From Halobacteriales archaeon (lineage in GTDB: Archaea; Thermoplasmatota; SW-10-69-26; JACQPN01; JAIVGT01): DNA of 8,120 nucleotides. The notes beneath the pieces are model-generated. The model was not told where the DNA came from, did not search any database, and saw nothing but the letters and a program-made list of their open reading frames with translations. A program made the translations under genes and the position numbers. Each line of letters starts with the position of its first letter. The first letter of the stretch is position 1. The stretch lies in assembly GCA_020201485.1 (NCBI GenBank), contig JAIVGT010000030.1:1-8120 (forward strand). Reading direction: 5' to 3'. Below, piece by piece: positions 1 through 5,222 of this stretch.

Positions 1-384
1 CTTGCGCGGCAGGTTGATCCAGAGCTGGAAGCCGGTGAGAAGGCCGTCCGTGCGCTGCGGCATCTCCTGGTGCAGGATGCCGCTCCCCGCGCTCATCCAC
101 TGGACCTCGCCCGGCCGGATGGAGCCCTTGTTGCCCAGGCTGTCCTCGTGCTCCGTCACGCCACCCAGCATGTACGTGACCGTCTCCATGCCGCGGTGCG
201 GGTGCCAGGGGAAGCCGCGCAGGTAATCGGCCGGGTTCGCGGAGCCGAAGTTGTCGAGGAGGAGGAACGGGTCGAGGAGGGGCACCTCGTTGTTCCCGAA
301 CATGCGGTTGAGGCGCACGCCCGCCCCCTCGATGGTCGGCTGGCCCTTGAAGCGGCGGGCCACCGTCCTCGTCCTGGGCTGCAT
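1..384 (-). CDS. Pirin family protein, N-terminal part (C-terminus beyond window)
   Basis: Pirins are bicupin proteins with a metal site in the N-terminal cupin; members act as transcription cofactors, quercetinases or modulators of metabolic enzymes. Reading 128 codons from ATG at 384, the protein shows the four expected metal ligands at family spacing: H61 and H63 in the motif WHPHRGMET, then H105 and E107 in GILHQEM. Other family signatures are LLLDNFG (41-47), PGEVQWMSAGSGI (91-103) and QLWINLP just before the edge. The start gives the usual short N-terminus; no in-frame upstream start is needed. No Shine-Dalgarno site precedes it, but a TATA-like box lies about 26 bases upstream, so the transcript is probably leaderless. 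The gene is divergent from lipA with 113 bases between the start codons. The family call is secure; whether it acts as an enzyme or as a regulator of the nearby dehydrogenase cannot be told from sequence. Confidence 0.95.
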   Translation of the reverse strand, partial: MQPRTRTVARRFKGQPTIEGAGVRLNRMFGNNEVPLLDPFLLLDNFGSANPADYLRGFPWHPHRGMETVTYMLGGVTEHEDSLGNKGSIRPGEVQWMSAGSGILHQEMPQRTDGLLTGFQLWINLPRK

Positions 385-406
385 GCGGTGCGATGTCGGG
401 CCGGGA

Positions 407-413
407 CGATAAG
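407..413 (-). promoter_or_regulatory. TATA-like box for pirin gene
   Basis: On the minus strand this reads CTTATCG, an AT-rich spot in otherwise GC-rich DNA, centred about 26 bases before the pirin ATG. That is the position expected for an archaeal TATA box on a leaderless transcript. The call rests on position and composition only. Confidence 0.4.
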
Positions 414-463
414 GCGCATGGGGGCTTCGCTCGGCCAGCCTCCTGCCGGAGCCGGGGGGCAAA

Positions 464-471
464 CGCATAAG
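464..471 (+). promoter_or_regulatory. TATA-like box for lipA
   Basis: The sequence GCATAAGT, preceded by the A-rich CAAAC, lies about 31 bases before the lipA ATG at 498. An archaeal initiation site about 26 bases downstream would leave a leader of only a few bases, which fits the lack of a Shine-Dalgarno site before lipA. Together with the box at 407-413 it would make this gap a divergent promoter. Confidence 0.35.
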
Positions 472-497
472 TGCCGGTCGCACGTCCCGTCTCCAGC

Positions 498-1388
498 ATG
501 ACCGCGGCCGCCGAGCGCAAGCCGGAATGGCTCAAGGTCCGCGCCCCGGGCGGCGAGACCTACGCGCGCGTCAAGGGCTTGGTCCACGGCTTGGGCCTGG
601 CCACGGTGTGCGAGGAAGCGAAGTGCCCCAACGTCGGCGAATGCTGGGGCGGCGGCACGATGACGCTCATGCTCATGGGCGACACGTGCACGCGCGGCTG
701 CAAGTTCTGCCACGTGAAGACGGCGAAGGAGGGCCAGCAGCTCGACCCCTTCGAGCCGCACAAGGTGAGCATGACCGTGAGCCAGCTCGGCTTGGACTAC
801 GTCGTGCTCACGATGGTGGACCGCGACGACCTGCCCGACCAGGGCGCGGAGCACGTCGCGCGCACCATCGAGCTGCTGAAGCAGCGCGCGCCCAAGCTCC
901 TCGTCGAGATGCTCACCGGCGACTTCCGCGGCGACCGGGCCTGCGTGGAGCGCGTCGTGCGCGCCAAGCCGGACGTGTTCGCGCACAACCTGGAGACCGT
1001 GGAGCGCCTGCAGGGCAGCGTGCGCGACGGCAAGGCGAGCTACGCGCAGAGCCTGGGCGTGCTGCGGTCGGTCAAGGACATCGACCCGACGCGCTTCACG
1101 AAGTCGAGCCTCATGCTCGGCCTGGGCGAGAGCGCCGAGGACATCGAGCAGGCGATGCGCGACCTGCGCGGCGTGGACTGCGACATCCTCACGCTGGGCC
1201 AGTACTTGCAGCCGACCGGCTGGCACCTGCCGGTGCAACGCTACGTGCCGCCCGCGGAGTTCGCGGCGTGGGAGCAGCGCGCCAAGGAGTTGGGCTTCCT
1301 GTACTGCGCCGCGGGGCCGCTCGTGCGGAGCAGCTACAAGGCAGGCGAGTTCTTCGTGCGGGGCCTCATCCAACAGAGGCAGACCTGA
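498..1388 (+). CDS. lipA: Lipoyl synthase (radical SAM, two [4Fe-4S] clusters)
   Basis: LipA inserts two sulfur atoms into the octanoyl chain carried by lipoyl domains, making the lipoyl cofactor that E2 of the downstream complex needs. The 296-residue protein has all the diagnostic motifs: the auxiliary-cluster motif CX4CX5C (C38, C43, C49), the radical SAM motif CX3CX2C (C64, C68, C71, as CTRGCKFC) and the C-terminal RSSY (277-280), whose serine binds the auxiliary cluster. GQYLQPT precedes the C-terminal region, as in other LipA proteins. An in-frame GTG at 471 would add nine residues, but ATG 498 is preferred because it gives the usual N-terminus and sits at leaderless distance from the TATA-like box. 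The gene is transcribed toward the minus-strand metzincin-like gene and ends 44 bases from it. Length is normal and no key residue is missing. Confidence 0.97.
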   Translation: MTAAAERKPEWLKVRAPGGETYARVKGLVHGLGLATVCEEAKCPNVGECWGGGTMTLMLMGDTCTRGCKFCHVKTAKEGQQLDPFEPHKVSMTVSQLGLDYVVLTMVDRDDLPDQGAEHVARTIELLKQRAPKLLVEMLTGDFRGDRACVERVVRAKPDVFAHNLETVERLQGSVRDGKASYAQSLGVLRSVKDIDPTRFTKSSLMLGLGESAEDIEQAMRDLRGVDCDILTLGQYLQPTGWHLPVQRYVPPAEFAAWEQRAKELGFLYCAAGPLVRSSYKAGEFFVRGLIQQRQT

Positions 1389-1425
1389 GGCGTCTCCAGG
1401 CGACCGGACTCCGCCCGCCGCAAAG

Positions 1426-1440
1426 ACGTGTTCTACACGT
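1426..1440. terminator. Small hairpin between convergent gene ends
   Basis: A perfect 6-base stem, ACGTGT and ACACGT, with loop TCT lies where lipA and the convergent metzincin-like gene end; it spans the stop codon of the latter (1433-1435). The flanks AAG and (G)CTT could extend it. No T-run follows, so a terminator role is only suggested by position. Confidence 0.25.
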
Positions 1441-2656
1441 GCTTAAACCTGGGCTCGCCGTAGAAGCCGACCTTAGAGATGCTCGAGGCCACCCTCCAGA
1501 AGTCGCGGCAGTTGATGGAGACATCATTGTTCATCACATTGTTGTCCAAGCACGCGTTGCCGTCGGTGGGATGCAGCGGCTCTCCAGCATTGTGCGTGAT
1601 TTCTTGATTCAGGATGAGGGCACGGTGGACGACATTGCCTGGATCGTACGCATCGACCTGGCTCCAATCCCGCGCTTGGACAGCGACGTCCGCCCATTCG
1701 TTCTGCGTGTACGAACCAGGATTCGCGTTCTGTAGGCACCCGTAGTTTGCAACGCAGCTGATGTAGGCGCATCCGATCTGGTTGCCCCCGTCATCGTACG
1801 CGTGCCAAATGTTGTAGGCGTTTGGGCCGTTCTGGAGATGTCCTTGGACCCAGTTGAGCCTGAAATTCTGAAGGCCAATGTCGGACCCTCCGCAGTTATT
1901 TACGCTGGCGAAATCTTGGTTCAGCGAAAAGATGGTGTACGTCTTGACACGCGTCTGCGTCTCTCCTTCCCACATGTTGACCGCATTGAAATACGCATAC
2001 GCCGTCGACATCCGGTTCTGCCAATCGGCTGCATAGTTTACGAAGGACTGCTCCGCACGCGGCATGATCCAGTACTCGTAGTGGACGATTTCGGGAGACG
2101 GCCCTGGCTGCGGGATTAGTCGGATTAGTGGCGTCCAGGAGGCTTCGTGGCGCCAGACTCCCGGCGTGGGGCCAGGCCTCGGATCGATGCTGAACAGCAG
2201 GCCATGGAAGTAGACGCCCCCGTAGAGGCCCGTATCTGTCAACGCTACGAAAGCGGGTTCGCCCGTCTCTTTCACGGTTCCGGTGAAGAACCGCCCGGTG
2301 TAGGGCTTCTCCCAAAGAACACTGCCGTCTGCCGCCAACGCGCCATACTTCCGCTCGCCAGGCAGGAAGATGTCGAATTCATGCACCAGCAAATGTGCGC
2401 TGCCAGTCGGAAGCGCCAACGAGACTTGACCATCCTGCGCGACTTCGGAGGCAATCGCGTTGAGGTCCAGTTCCAGCCAAGCCTTCACCATGGGCGGACC
2501 ACCCGCCACGGGCCCGGCGGTTGACGCAACGGTCTGGACCGGGACTCCATCTCCTTGCAGAATCGTAGTCGCGACCGCGGGGGATCCAGCGCACAATGCA
2601 GCAAGCACCATTACCAGCAGGCGCGTCATGTGTCCCGCCATGAGACGATTCCACAT
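1433..2656 (-). CDS. Secreted metzincin-like protein (M12B/reprolysin-like), catalytic motif altered
   Basis: A 407-residue exported protein. Residues 1-12 carry basic residues, 13-27 are hydrophobic and a signal peptidase site is plausible after AVA (27-29). The next part resembles a metalloprotease propeptide (RFFTGTVKETGEPAFVALTD, then LYGGVYF). The C-terminal half follows the reprolysin layout: IGCAY (294-298) is like the adamalysin IGLAY strand, then comes the zinc-helix position, then a Met-turn-like NNVMNN around M375. The helix reads QEITHNAGEPLH (351-362), whereas metzincins have HExxHxxGxxH: the first histidine is Q351 and the third is one residue late (H362). E352, H355 and G358 are kept. 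Several cysteines (296, 301, 307, 369 and others) suggest disulfides outside the cell. It may be an inactive protease or a variant zinc site. Start ATG 2656 gives a good signal peptide; ATG 2641 or 2629 are alternatives. Base composition is looser than in the flanking metabolic genes. Confidence 0.8.
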   Translation of the reverse strand: MWNRLMAGHMTRLLVMVLAALCAGSPAVATTILQGDGVPVQTVASTAGPVAGGPPMVKAWLELDLNAIASEVAQDGQVSLALPTGSAHLLVHEFDIFLPGERKYGALAADGSVLWEKPYTGRFFTGTVKETGEPAFVALTDTGLYGGVYFHGLLFSIDPRPGPTPGVWRHEASWTPLIRLIPQPGPSPEIVHYEYWIMPRAEQSFVNYAADWQNRMSTAYAYFNAVNMWEGETQTRVKTYTIFSLNQDFASVNNCGGSDIGLQNFRLNWVQGHLQNGPNAYNIWHAYDDGGNQIGCAYISCVANYGCLQNANPGSYTQNEWADVAVQARDWSQVDAYDPGNVVHRALILNQEITHNAGEPLHPTDGNACLDNNVMNNDVSINCRDFWRVASSISKVGFYGEPRFKHV

Positions 2657-2684
2657 CTGTCTGCCGCAGGACGTTCAGCCGTTC

Positions 2685-2692
2685 ACTATGCG
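2685..2692 (-). promoter_or_regulatory. Possible TATA-like box for metzincin-like gene
   Basis: The minus strand reads GCATAGTG here, about 33 bases before ATG 2656. Initiation about 26 bases downstream would give a very short leader, in line with the absence of a Shine-Dalgarno site. It is weaker than the box for the divergent lipoprotein gene. Confidence 0.25.
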
Positions 2693-2732
2693 GGAATCGC
2701 AAAACAGGTCGGCCGAAACCTTACAACTACAA

Positions 2733-2740
2733 TACCTATA
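2733..2740 (+). promoter_or_regulatory. TATA-like box for lipoprotein gene
   Basis: TACCTATA lies in an AT-rich stretch and is centred about 28-30 bases before ATG 2766, as for an archaeal leaderless gene. A purine-rich CGAAA at 2713-2717 followed by TTACAA is an alternative BRE plus TATA pair further upstream. There is no Shine-Dalgarno site before the gene. Confidence 0.5.
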
Positions 2741-2765
2741 CGCCGGGCCTGCGTCATGGAAGACC

Positions 2766-3368
2766 ATGCGCCTCGCGTACTTTCTCGCGCTTGCGGCTGT
2801 CGGAGGTCTCCTCGTCGGATGCACGGAGATGCCTCGCAGGGCTGCGAACGACACCTCCGACCCGGGGGAATCGCCTCCCGGGCTCACGACGTCGGCAGCT
2901 TCGCAGCCTTTGGGACTCAATGCGAGCGGCTCGTGGCGGGTTTTCGTGGGAGGCGCCCCTCATGCAAACGCATCTGAGTTCACGTTCACGACGAATGCCA
3001 CATTGACTCCGGGTTTGATGATGAATGGAACCTACGTCGGCTCGCTTCCCTTGGACACCGAACTCCTTCTGGCCGTCACTGTCGAGGAAACGAACATGAC
3101 GCGAGGACCGAACTACACAGCGATCATGACGCTACACACGACACCAGTCCTCACGGCGTCTTGCATGCACCCTGGCAATCAATCCGCCGGCGAAGCTTGG
3201 CTCAAGGTGGTCCGACATGACGACCGTTGCGTCTTCACGTTCGAGACCCCCGTCTCTGTCAATCTTTCCTGGTCGTTCACAGCGCCCGAAGCCGTCGACG
3301 TGTTCGTCGGCAGCGGTCTAGTTCATGTCGGCGGCCCGGACAGCGGTACGATCTCCGCTGGGAAGTAG
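2766..3368 (+). CDS. Putative N-glycosylated surface lipoprotein, unknown function
   Basis: I do not recognise the family. The 200-residue protein starts with a short basic/hydrophobic signal (residues 2-18) ending in a lipobox, LLVGC, so C19 should be lipidated and the mature protein anchored on the outer face of the cytoplasmic membrane. After a Ser/Thr/Pro/Gly-rich spacer (about 20-50) the rest alternates short hydrophobic and Thr/Ser-rich stretches, suggesting a beta-sandwich. C133 and C155 could form a disulfide. Every asparagine (28, 52, 68, 77, 87, 110, 116, 138, 166) is in an N-X-S/T sequon with no proline at X, pointing to heavy N-glycosylation. ATG 2766 is chosen because it begins the signal peptide and lies at leaderless distance from a TATA-like box; longer in-frame reading upstream has no signal character. 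It is divergent from the metzincin-like gene, with 109 bases between the starts, and shares its lower GC. Confidence 0.8.
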   Translation: MRLAYFLALAAVGGLLVGCTEMPRRAANDTSDPGESPPGLTTSAASQPLGLNASGSWRVFVGGAPHANASEFTFTTNATLTPGLMMNGTYVGSLPLDTELLLAVTVEETNMTRGPNYTAIMTLHTTPVLTASCMHPGNQSAGEAWLKVVRHDDRCVFTFETPVSVNLSWSFTAPEAVDVFVGSGLVHVGGPDSGTISAGK

Positions 3369-3383
3369 GGTTGGATGTGCTGA

Positions 3384-3443
3384 AGCGGGCCGAACGGACT
3401 GCGTGTGAAAGGGCACGCAGGGCCCAGTTCCGTTTTCGGCGCT
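3384..3443. other. Nested inverted repeat, possible structured RNA or 3' end signal
   Basis: Starting 15 bases after the lipoprotein stop codon, four nested complementary segments can pair: AGCG 3384-3387 with CGCT 3440-3443, CCG 3390-3392 with CGG 3437-3439, AACGGA 3393-3398 with TCCGTT 3429-3434, and CTGCGTG 3399-3405 with CACGCAG 3414-3420. This gives 20 pairs, an 8-base apical loop, an 8-base bulge (3421-3428) and two small two-base bulges. It does not read as a tRNA and no T-run follows. It could stabilise the lipoprotein mRNA 3' end or be a separate RNA. I see no gene in the rest of 3369-3595. Confidence 0.4.
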
Positions 3444-3595
3444 CCCCCCGTGAGGCAACTGGTGTCGCTCGCGCGATGGCTTGGCATGCTTGAGGCAGCA
3501 TCAATCATTTGTGGCTGGGGGCGGCACACCTTTTGACAAGACACCAGCCGCACCAAGTCAAGCCGCTTTACAAGACACGCGCGACGGAGACCTGG

Positions 3596-3751
3596 TCACT
3601 CGTGCCGCAGGCTCCGCAAGAGCTGCTTGGTTGAGAGGCCCTTGCCTCTCTTGAGCTCTCGGCCACCATGGCGCATCTTGGACTTCGCCGCAACTGAGAG
3701 TTTGCGCGTGTCCTGTTGGAGTACTCGTTGCTGCGGTCTCGTGCGCCTCAT
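3596..3751 (-). CDS. Possible small basic protein, 51 residues, unrecognised
   Basis: ATG at 3751 opens a 51-codon frame on the minus strand, starting 24 bases after the stop of the 81-residue gene and in the same frame. The product begins MRRTRPQQRV, contains SKMRHGGRELKRGKG and ends LLRSLRHE. It is very rich in Arg and Lys with a leucine-containing C-terminal helix, which could suit nucleic-acid binding or an antitoxin-like role, but no family is recognised. There is no clear ribosome site. It might instead be chance coding or the decayed 3' part of the upstream gene. Confidence 0.35.
   Translation of the reverse strand: MRRTRPQQRVLQQDTRKLSVAAKSKMRHGGRELKRGKGLSTKQLLRSLRHE
3633..3650. repeat. 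Perfect 7-base inverted repeat with CCTT loop
   Basis: GAGAGGC (3633-3639) and GCCTCTC (3644-3650) form a perfect stem around a four-base loop. It lies inside the possible small ORF on the minus strand. If that ORF is not real, the hairpin could be a processing or termination element; no T-run follows on either strand. Confidence 0.35.
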
Positions 3752-3775
3752 GCAATGCACATCAAGACACCGCGA

Positions 3776-4021
3776 TCATGCCTTCTTCACGACTCCACCG
3801 AAGTCGCCGATGGACTTGAATTTCGAAACGGTTCTCTCGATTGCGTCAAAGCCGGCCGTTCGCGCTGGCGCAAGTTCGAGGCGAAGAAGGCGGGCCGCTG
3901 CGTACTCCGCGATTTCGCCGGTGATGCCAAGAGGCTTCCCTTTGAGTTCGCGGTATTGGCGCGCATGCGGCTTCGCCTCCTTCAAGATTGCGAGCACGCG
4001 GGCGTTTCGCTCCTCGTCCAT
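3776..4021 (-). CDS. Small conserved hypothetical protein, probably shortened by internal deletion
   Basis: The 81-residue product begins MDEERNARVLAILKEAKP. It then has a motif block, GKPLGITGEIAEYAAARLL (about 28-46) and LELAPARTAGFDAIE (48-62), which I recall from a family of small uncharacterised proteins (I believe DUF6998 domain, from memory). Family members are longer, with a basic beta segment after the GYDA motif and a tail like VSKFKSIG. Here VSKFKSIG (residues 65-72) follows almost directly after FDAIE, so the middle appears to be missing while the frame is kept. If this is right the gene is a deletion remnant and may not be functional. Its start is 118 bases from, and divergent to, the E1 alpha start. 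No TATA-like box or Shine-Dalgarno site stands out. The function of the family is unknown to me. Confidence 0.6.
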   Translation of the reverse strand: MDEERNARVLAILKEAKPHARQYRELKGKPLGITGEIAEYAAARLLRLELAPARTAGFDAIERTVSKFKSIGDFGGVVKKA

Positions 4022-4091
4022 GTGACCGTGTACGCCCGGGCGTCACACAAGACCGACGGAAATGCGCTTCTGGTCTTGGCCCGTAGCAAAG

Positions 4092-4098
4092 CCTATCA
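4092..4098 (+). promoter_or_regulatory. Possible TATA-like box for dehydrogenase operon
   Basis: CCTATCA is the most AT-rich spot before E1 alpha. Initiation about 26 bases downstream would give a leader of about 20 bases before ATG 4140, placing the weak purine run AGAGG (4123-4127) in the leader. This also argues against ATG 4062 as the start, since the box lies inside that longer frame. Confidence 0.3.
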
Positions 4099-4139
4099 AG
4101 GGGCCCCCCGTTCCGCCGAGCAAGAGGTTCAAGTCGCCC

Positions 4140-5222
4140 ATGTCCGGCAAGCTCTTGCAGGTCGTGCGCGAGGACGGCCAGGTCGAGAAGGCTCTTGAGC
4201 CGCGGCTCAGCGACGCGCAGCTCAAGGAGCTGTACAAGCACATGCTCCAGGTGCGCTTGGTGGACGAGCGCGGCATGCTCCTCCAGCGGCAAGGCAGGTT
4301 GGGCTTCTACATCAGCGCCGAGGGCCAGGAGGCGGTGCACGTCGGGGCGGGGTACGCCCTGGAGCCCGAGGACTGGTACTATCCGCACTACCGCGACCCG
4401 GGCGTGGGCATGATGCGGGGCGTGACCATCCAGGAGATGTTCCACCAGCTCTACGGCAACCGCGCCGACGCCACGCACGGCAAGCAGATGCCCAACCACT
4501 ACTCCTGGAAGGACCGCAACGTGGTCAGCGTGAGCAGCCCGCTCAGCACGCAGATCCCCCAGGCCGTGGGCACCGCCTACGCGATGAAGTACCGCGGCCA
4601 GCGCCACGTCGCCATGGCCAGCTTCGGCGACGGCAGCACGAGCGAGGGCGATTTCCACGTCGGCCTGAACTTCGCCGCGGTGTGGAAGCTGCCCTGCATC
4701 TTCCTCTGCAACAACAACCAGTGGGCCATCAGCGTGCCCCTGAGCAAGCAGACGGCGAGCGAGAGCATCGCCATCAAGGCCCTGGCCTACGGCATGGAGG
4801 GCGTGCGCGTGGACGGGAACGACGTGCTCGCCGTGTACCGCGCCAGCAAGGAAGCCGTCGACCGCGCGCGGCGCGGCGAGGGCCCGACGCTCATCGAGGC
4901 GGTCACGTACCGCATGTCCTCGCACAGCAGCAGCGACGACGCCACGCGCTACACGCCGAAGGAGGAGCTGGAGGCGTGGAAGCGCAAGGACCCCATCCTG
5001 CGCTTCGAGCGCTACCTGCGCAACAAGGGCGTGTGGGACCAGGCATGGGCGGACCAGCTCCGCGAGCAGACGAACGCGCAGGTCGCGCAGGCCATCCAGC
5101 TCGCCGAGAGCCAGCCCAAGCCGAAGCTGGGCAGCATCGTGGATGACGTGTTCGCGGAGCGCACCCCGCAGCTTGAGGAGCAGCTCGCGGACCTGCAGCG
5201 CACGCACCCGGAGGTGGAGTGA
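4140..5222 (+). CDS. 2-oxoacid dehydrogenase E1 component, alpha subunit (branched-chain-like)
   Basis: E1 alpha binds thiamine diphosphate with E1 beta and carries out oxidative decarboxylation of a 2-oxoacid in the cytoplasm. The 360-residue length is typical. Visible motifs are LLQRQGRLGFY (47-57), the thiamine-diphosphate motif from GDG (163-165) to NN (191-192), and the active-site loop with HSSSDDATRY. MPNHYS and SSPLSTQIPQAVG are the pattern of branched-chain 2-oxoacid dehydrogenases, but the edges of the substrate type are blurred, so pyruvate cannot be excluded. Thermoplasma acidophilum has a comparable complex with activity on branched-chain 2-oxoacids. ATG 4140 is chosen; an in-frame ATG at 4062 would add 26 residues that do not look like this family. 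The stop TGA is followed directly by the E1 beta ATG with no spacer. GC is high again, unlike the block to the left. Symbols bkdA or pdhA would both be guesses. Confidence 0.95.
   Translation: MSGKLLQVVREDGQVEKALEPRLSDAQLKELYKHMLQVRLVDERGMLLQRQGRLGFYISAEGQEAVHVGAGYALEPEDWYYPHYRDPGVGMMRGVTIQEMFHQLYGNRADATHGKQMPNHYSWKDRNVVSVSSPLSTQIPQAVGTAYAMKYRGQRHVAMASFGDGSTSEGDFHVGLNFAAVWKLPCIFLCNNNQWAISVPLSKQTASESIAIKALAYGMEGVRVDGNDVLAVYRASKEAVDRARRGEGPTLIEAVTYRMSSHSSSDDATRYTPKEELEAWKRKDPILRFERYLRNKGVWDQAWADQLREQTNAQVAQAIQLAESQPKPKLGSIVDDVFAERTPQLEEQLADLQRTHPEVE
5210..5216 (+). promoter_or_regulatory. Strong Shine-Dalgarno site for E1 beta
   Basis: GGAGGTG lies six bases before ATG 5223, inside the end of the E1 alpha frame. 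It fixes the E1 beta start and contrasts with the absence of such sites before the first genes of transcripts in this window. Confidence 0.8.

Noticed and set aside
471..497. GTG 471 as the lipA start.
   Set aside because: It would add nine residues outside the usual N-terminus and would lie on top of the TATA-like box; ATG 498 fits better.
156..1373. A 405-codon minus-strand frame opposite lipA and across the pirin start.
   Set aside because: Shadow frame: lipA and pirin both have complete motifs in other frames and this product has none.
2587..2596. Lipobox in the metzincin-like protein around C22.
   Set aside because: The residue before the cysteine is leucine (AALC) instead of a small residue, and a good signal peptidase I site follows after AVA.
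3511..3551. Possible stem GTGGCTGG (3511-3518) with CCAGCCGC (3544-3551).
   Set aside because: One wobble pair and a 25-base loop make it weak; such pairings arise easily by chance.
3369..3595. Search by eye for a tRNA, CRISPR repeat or mobile-element end in the gap after the lipoprotein.
   Set aside because: No tRNA-like arms, no regular repeats and no transposase-like coding or terminal repeats were found; only the nested inverted repeat stands out.
3537..3770. The eight bases CAAGACAC occur three times (3537, 3571, 3763).
   Set aside because: Short, unevenly spaced and without flanking similarity, so not a credible repeat array or CRISPR.
3627..4025. A 132-codon plus-strand frame opposite the 81-residue gene.
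   Set aside because: It is Ser/Arg/Cys-rich with no recognisable motif, while the minus-strand frame carries a conserved-looking motif block.
4062..4139. ATG 4062 as the E1 alpha start.
   Set aside because: The 26 added residues do not resemble E1 alpha, and the only TATA-like spot lies inside them.
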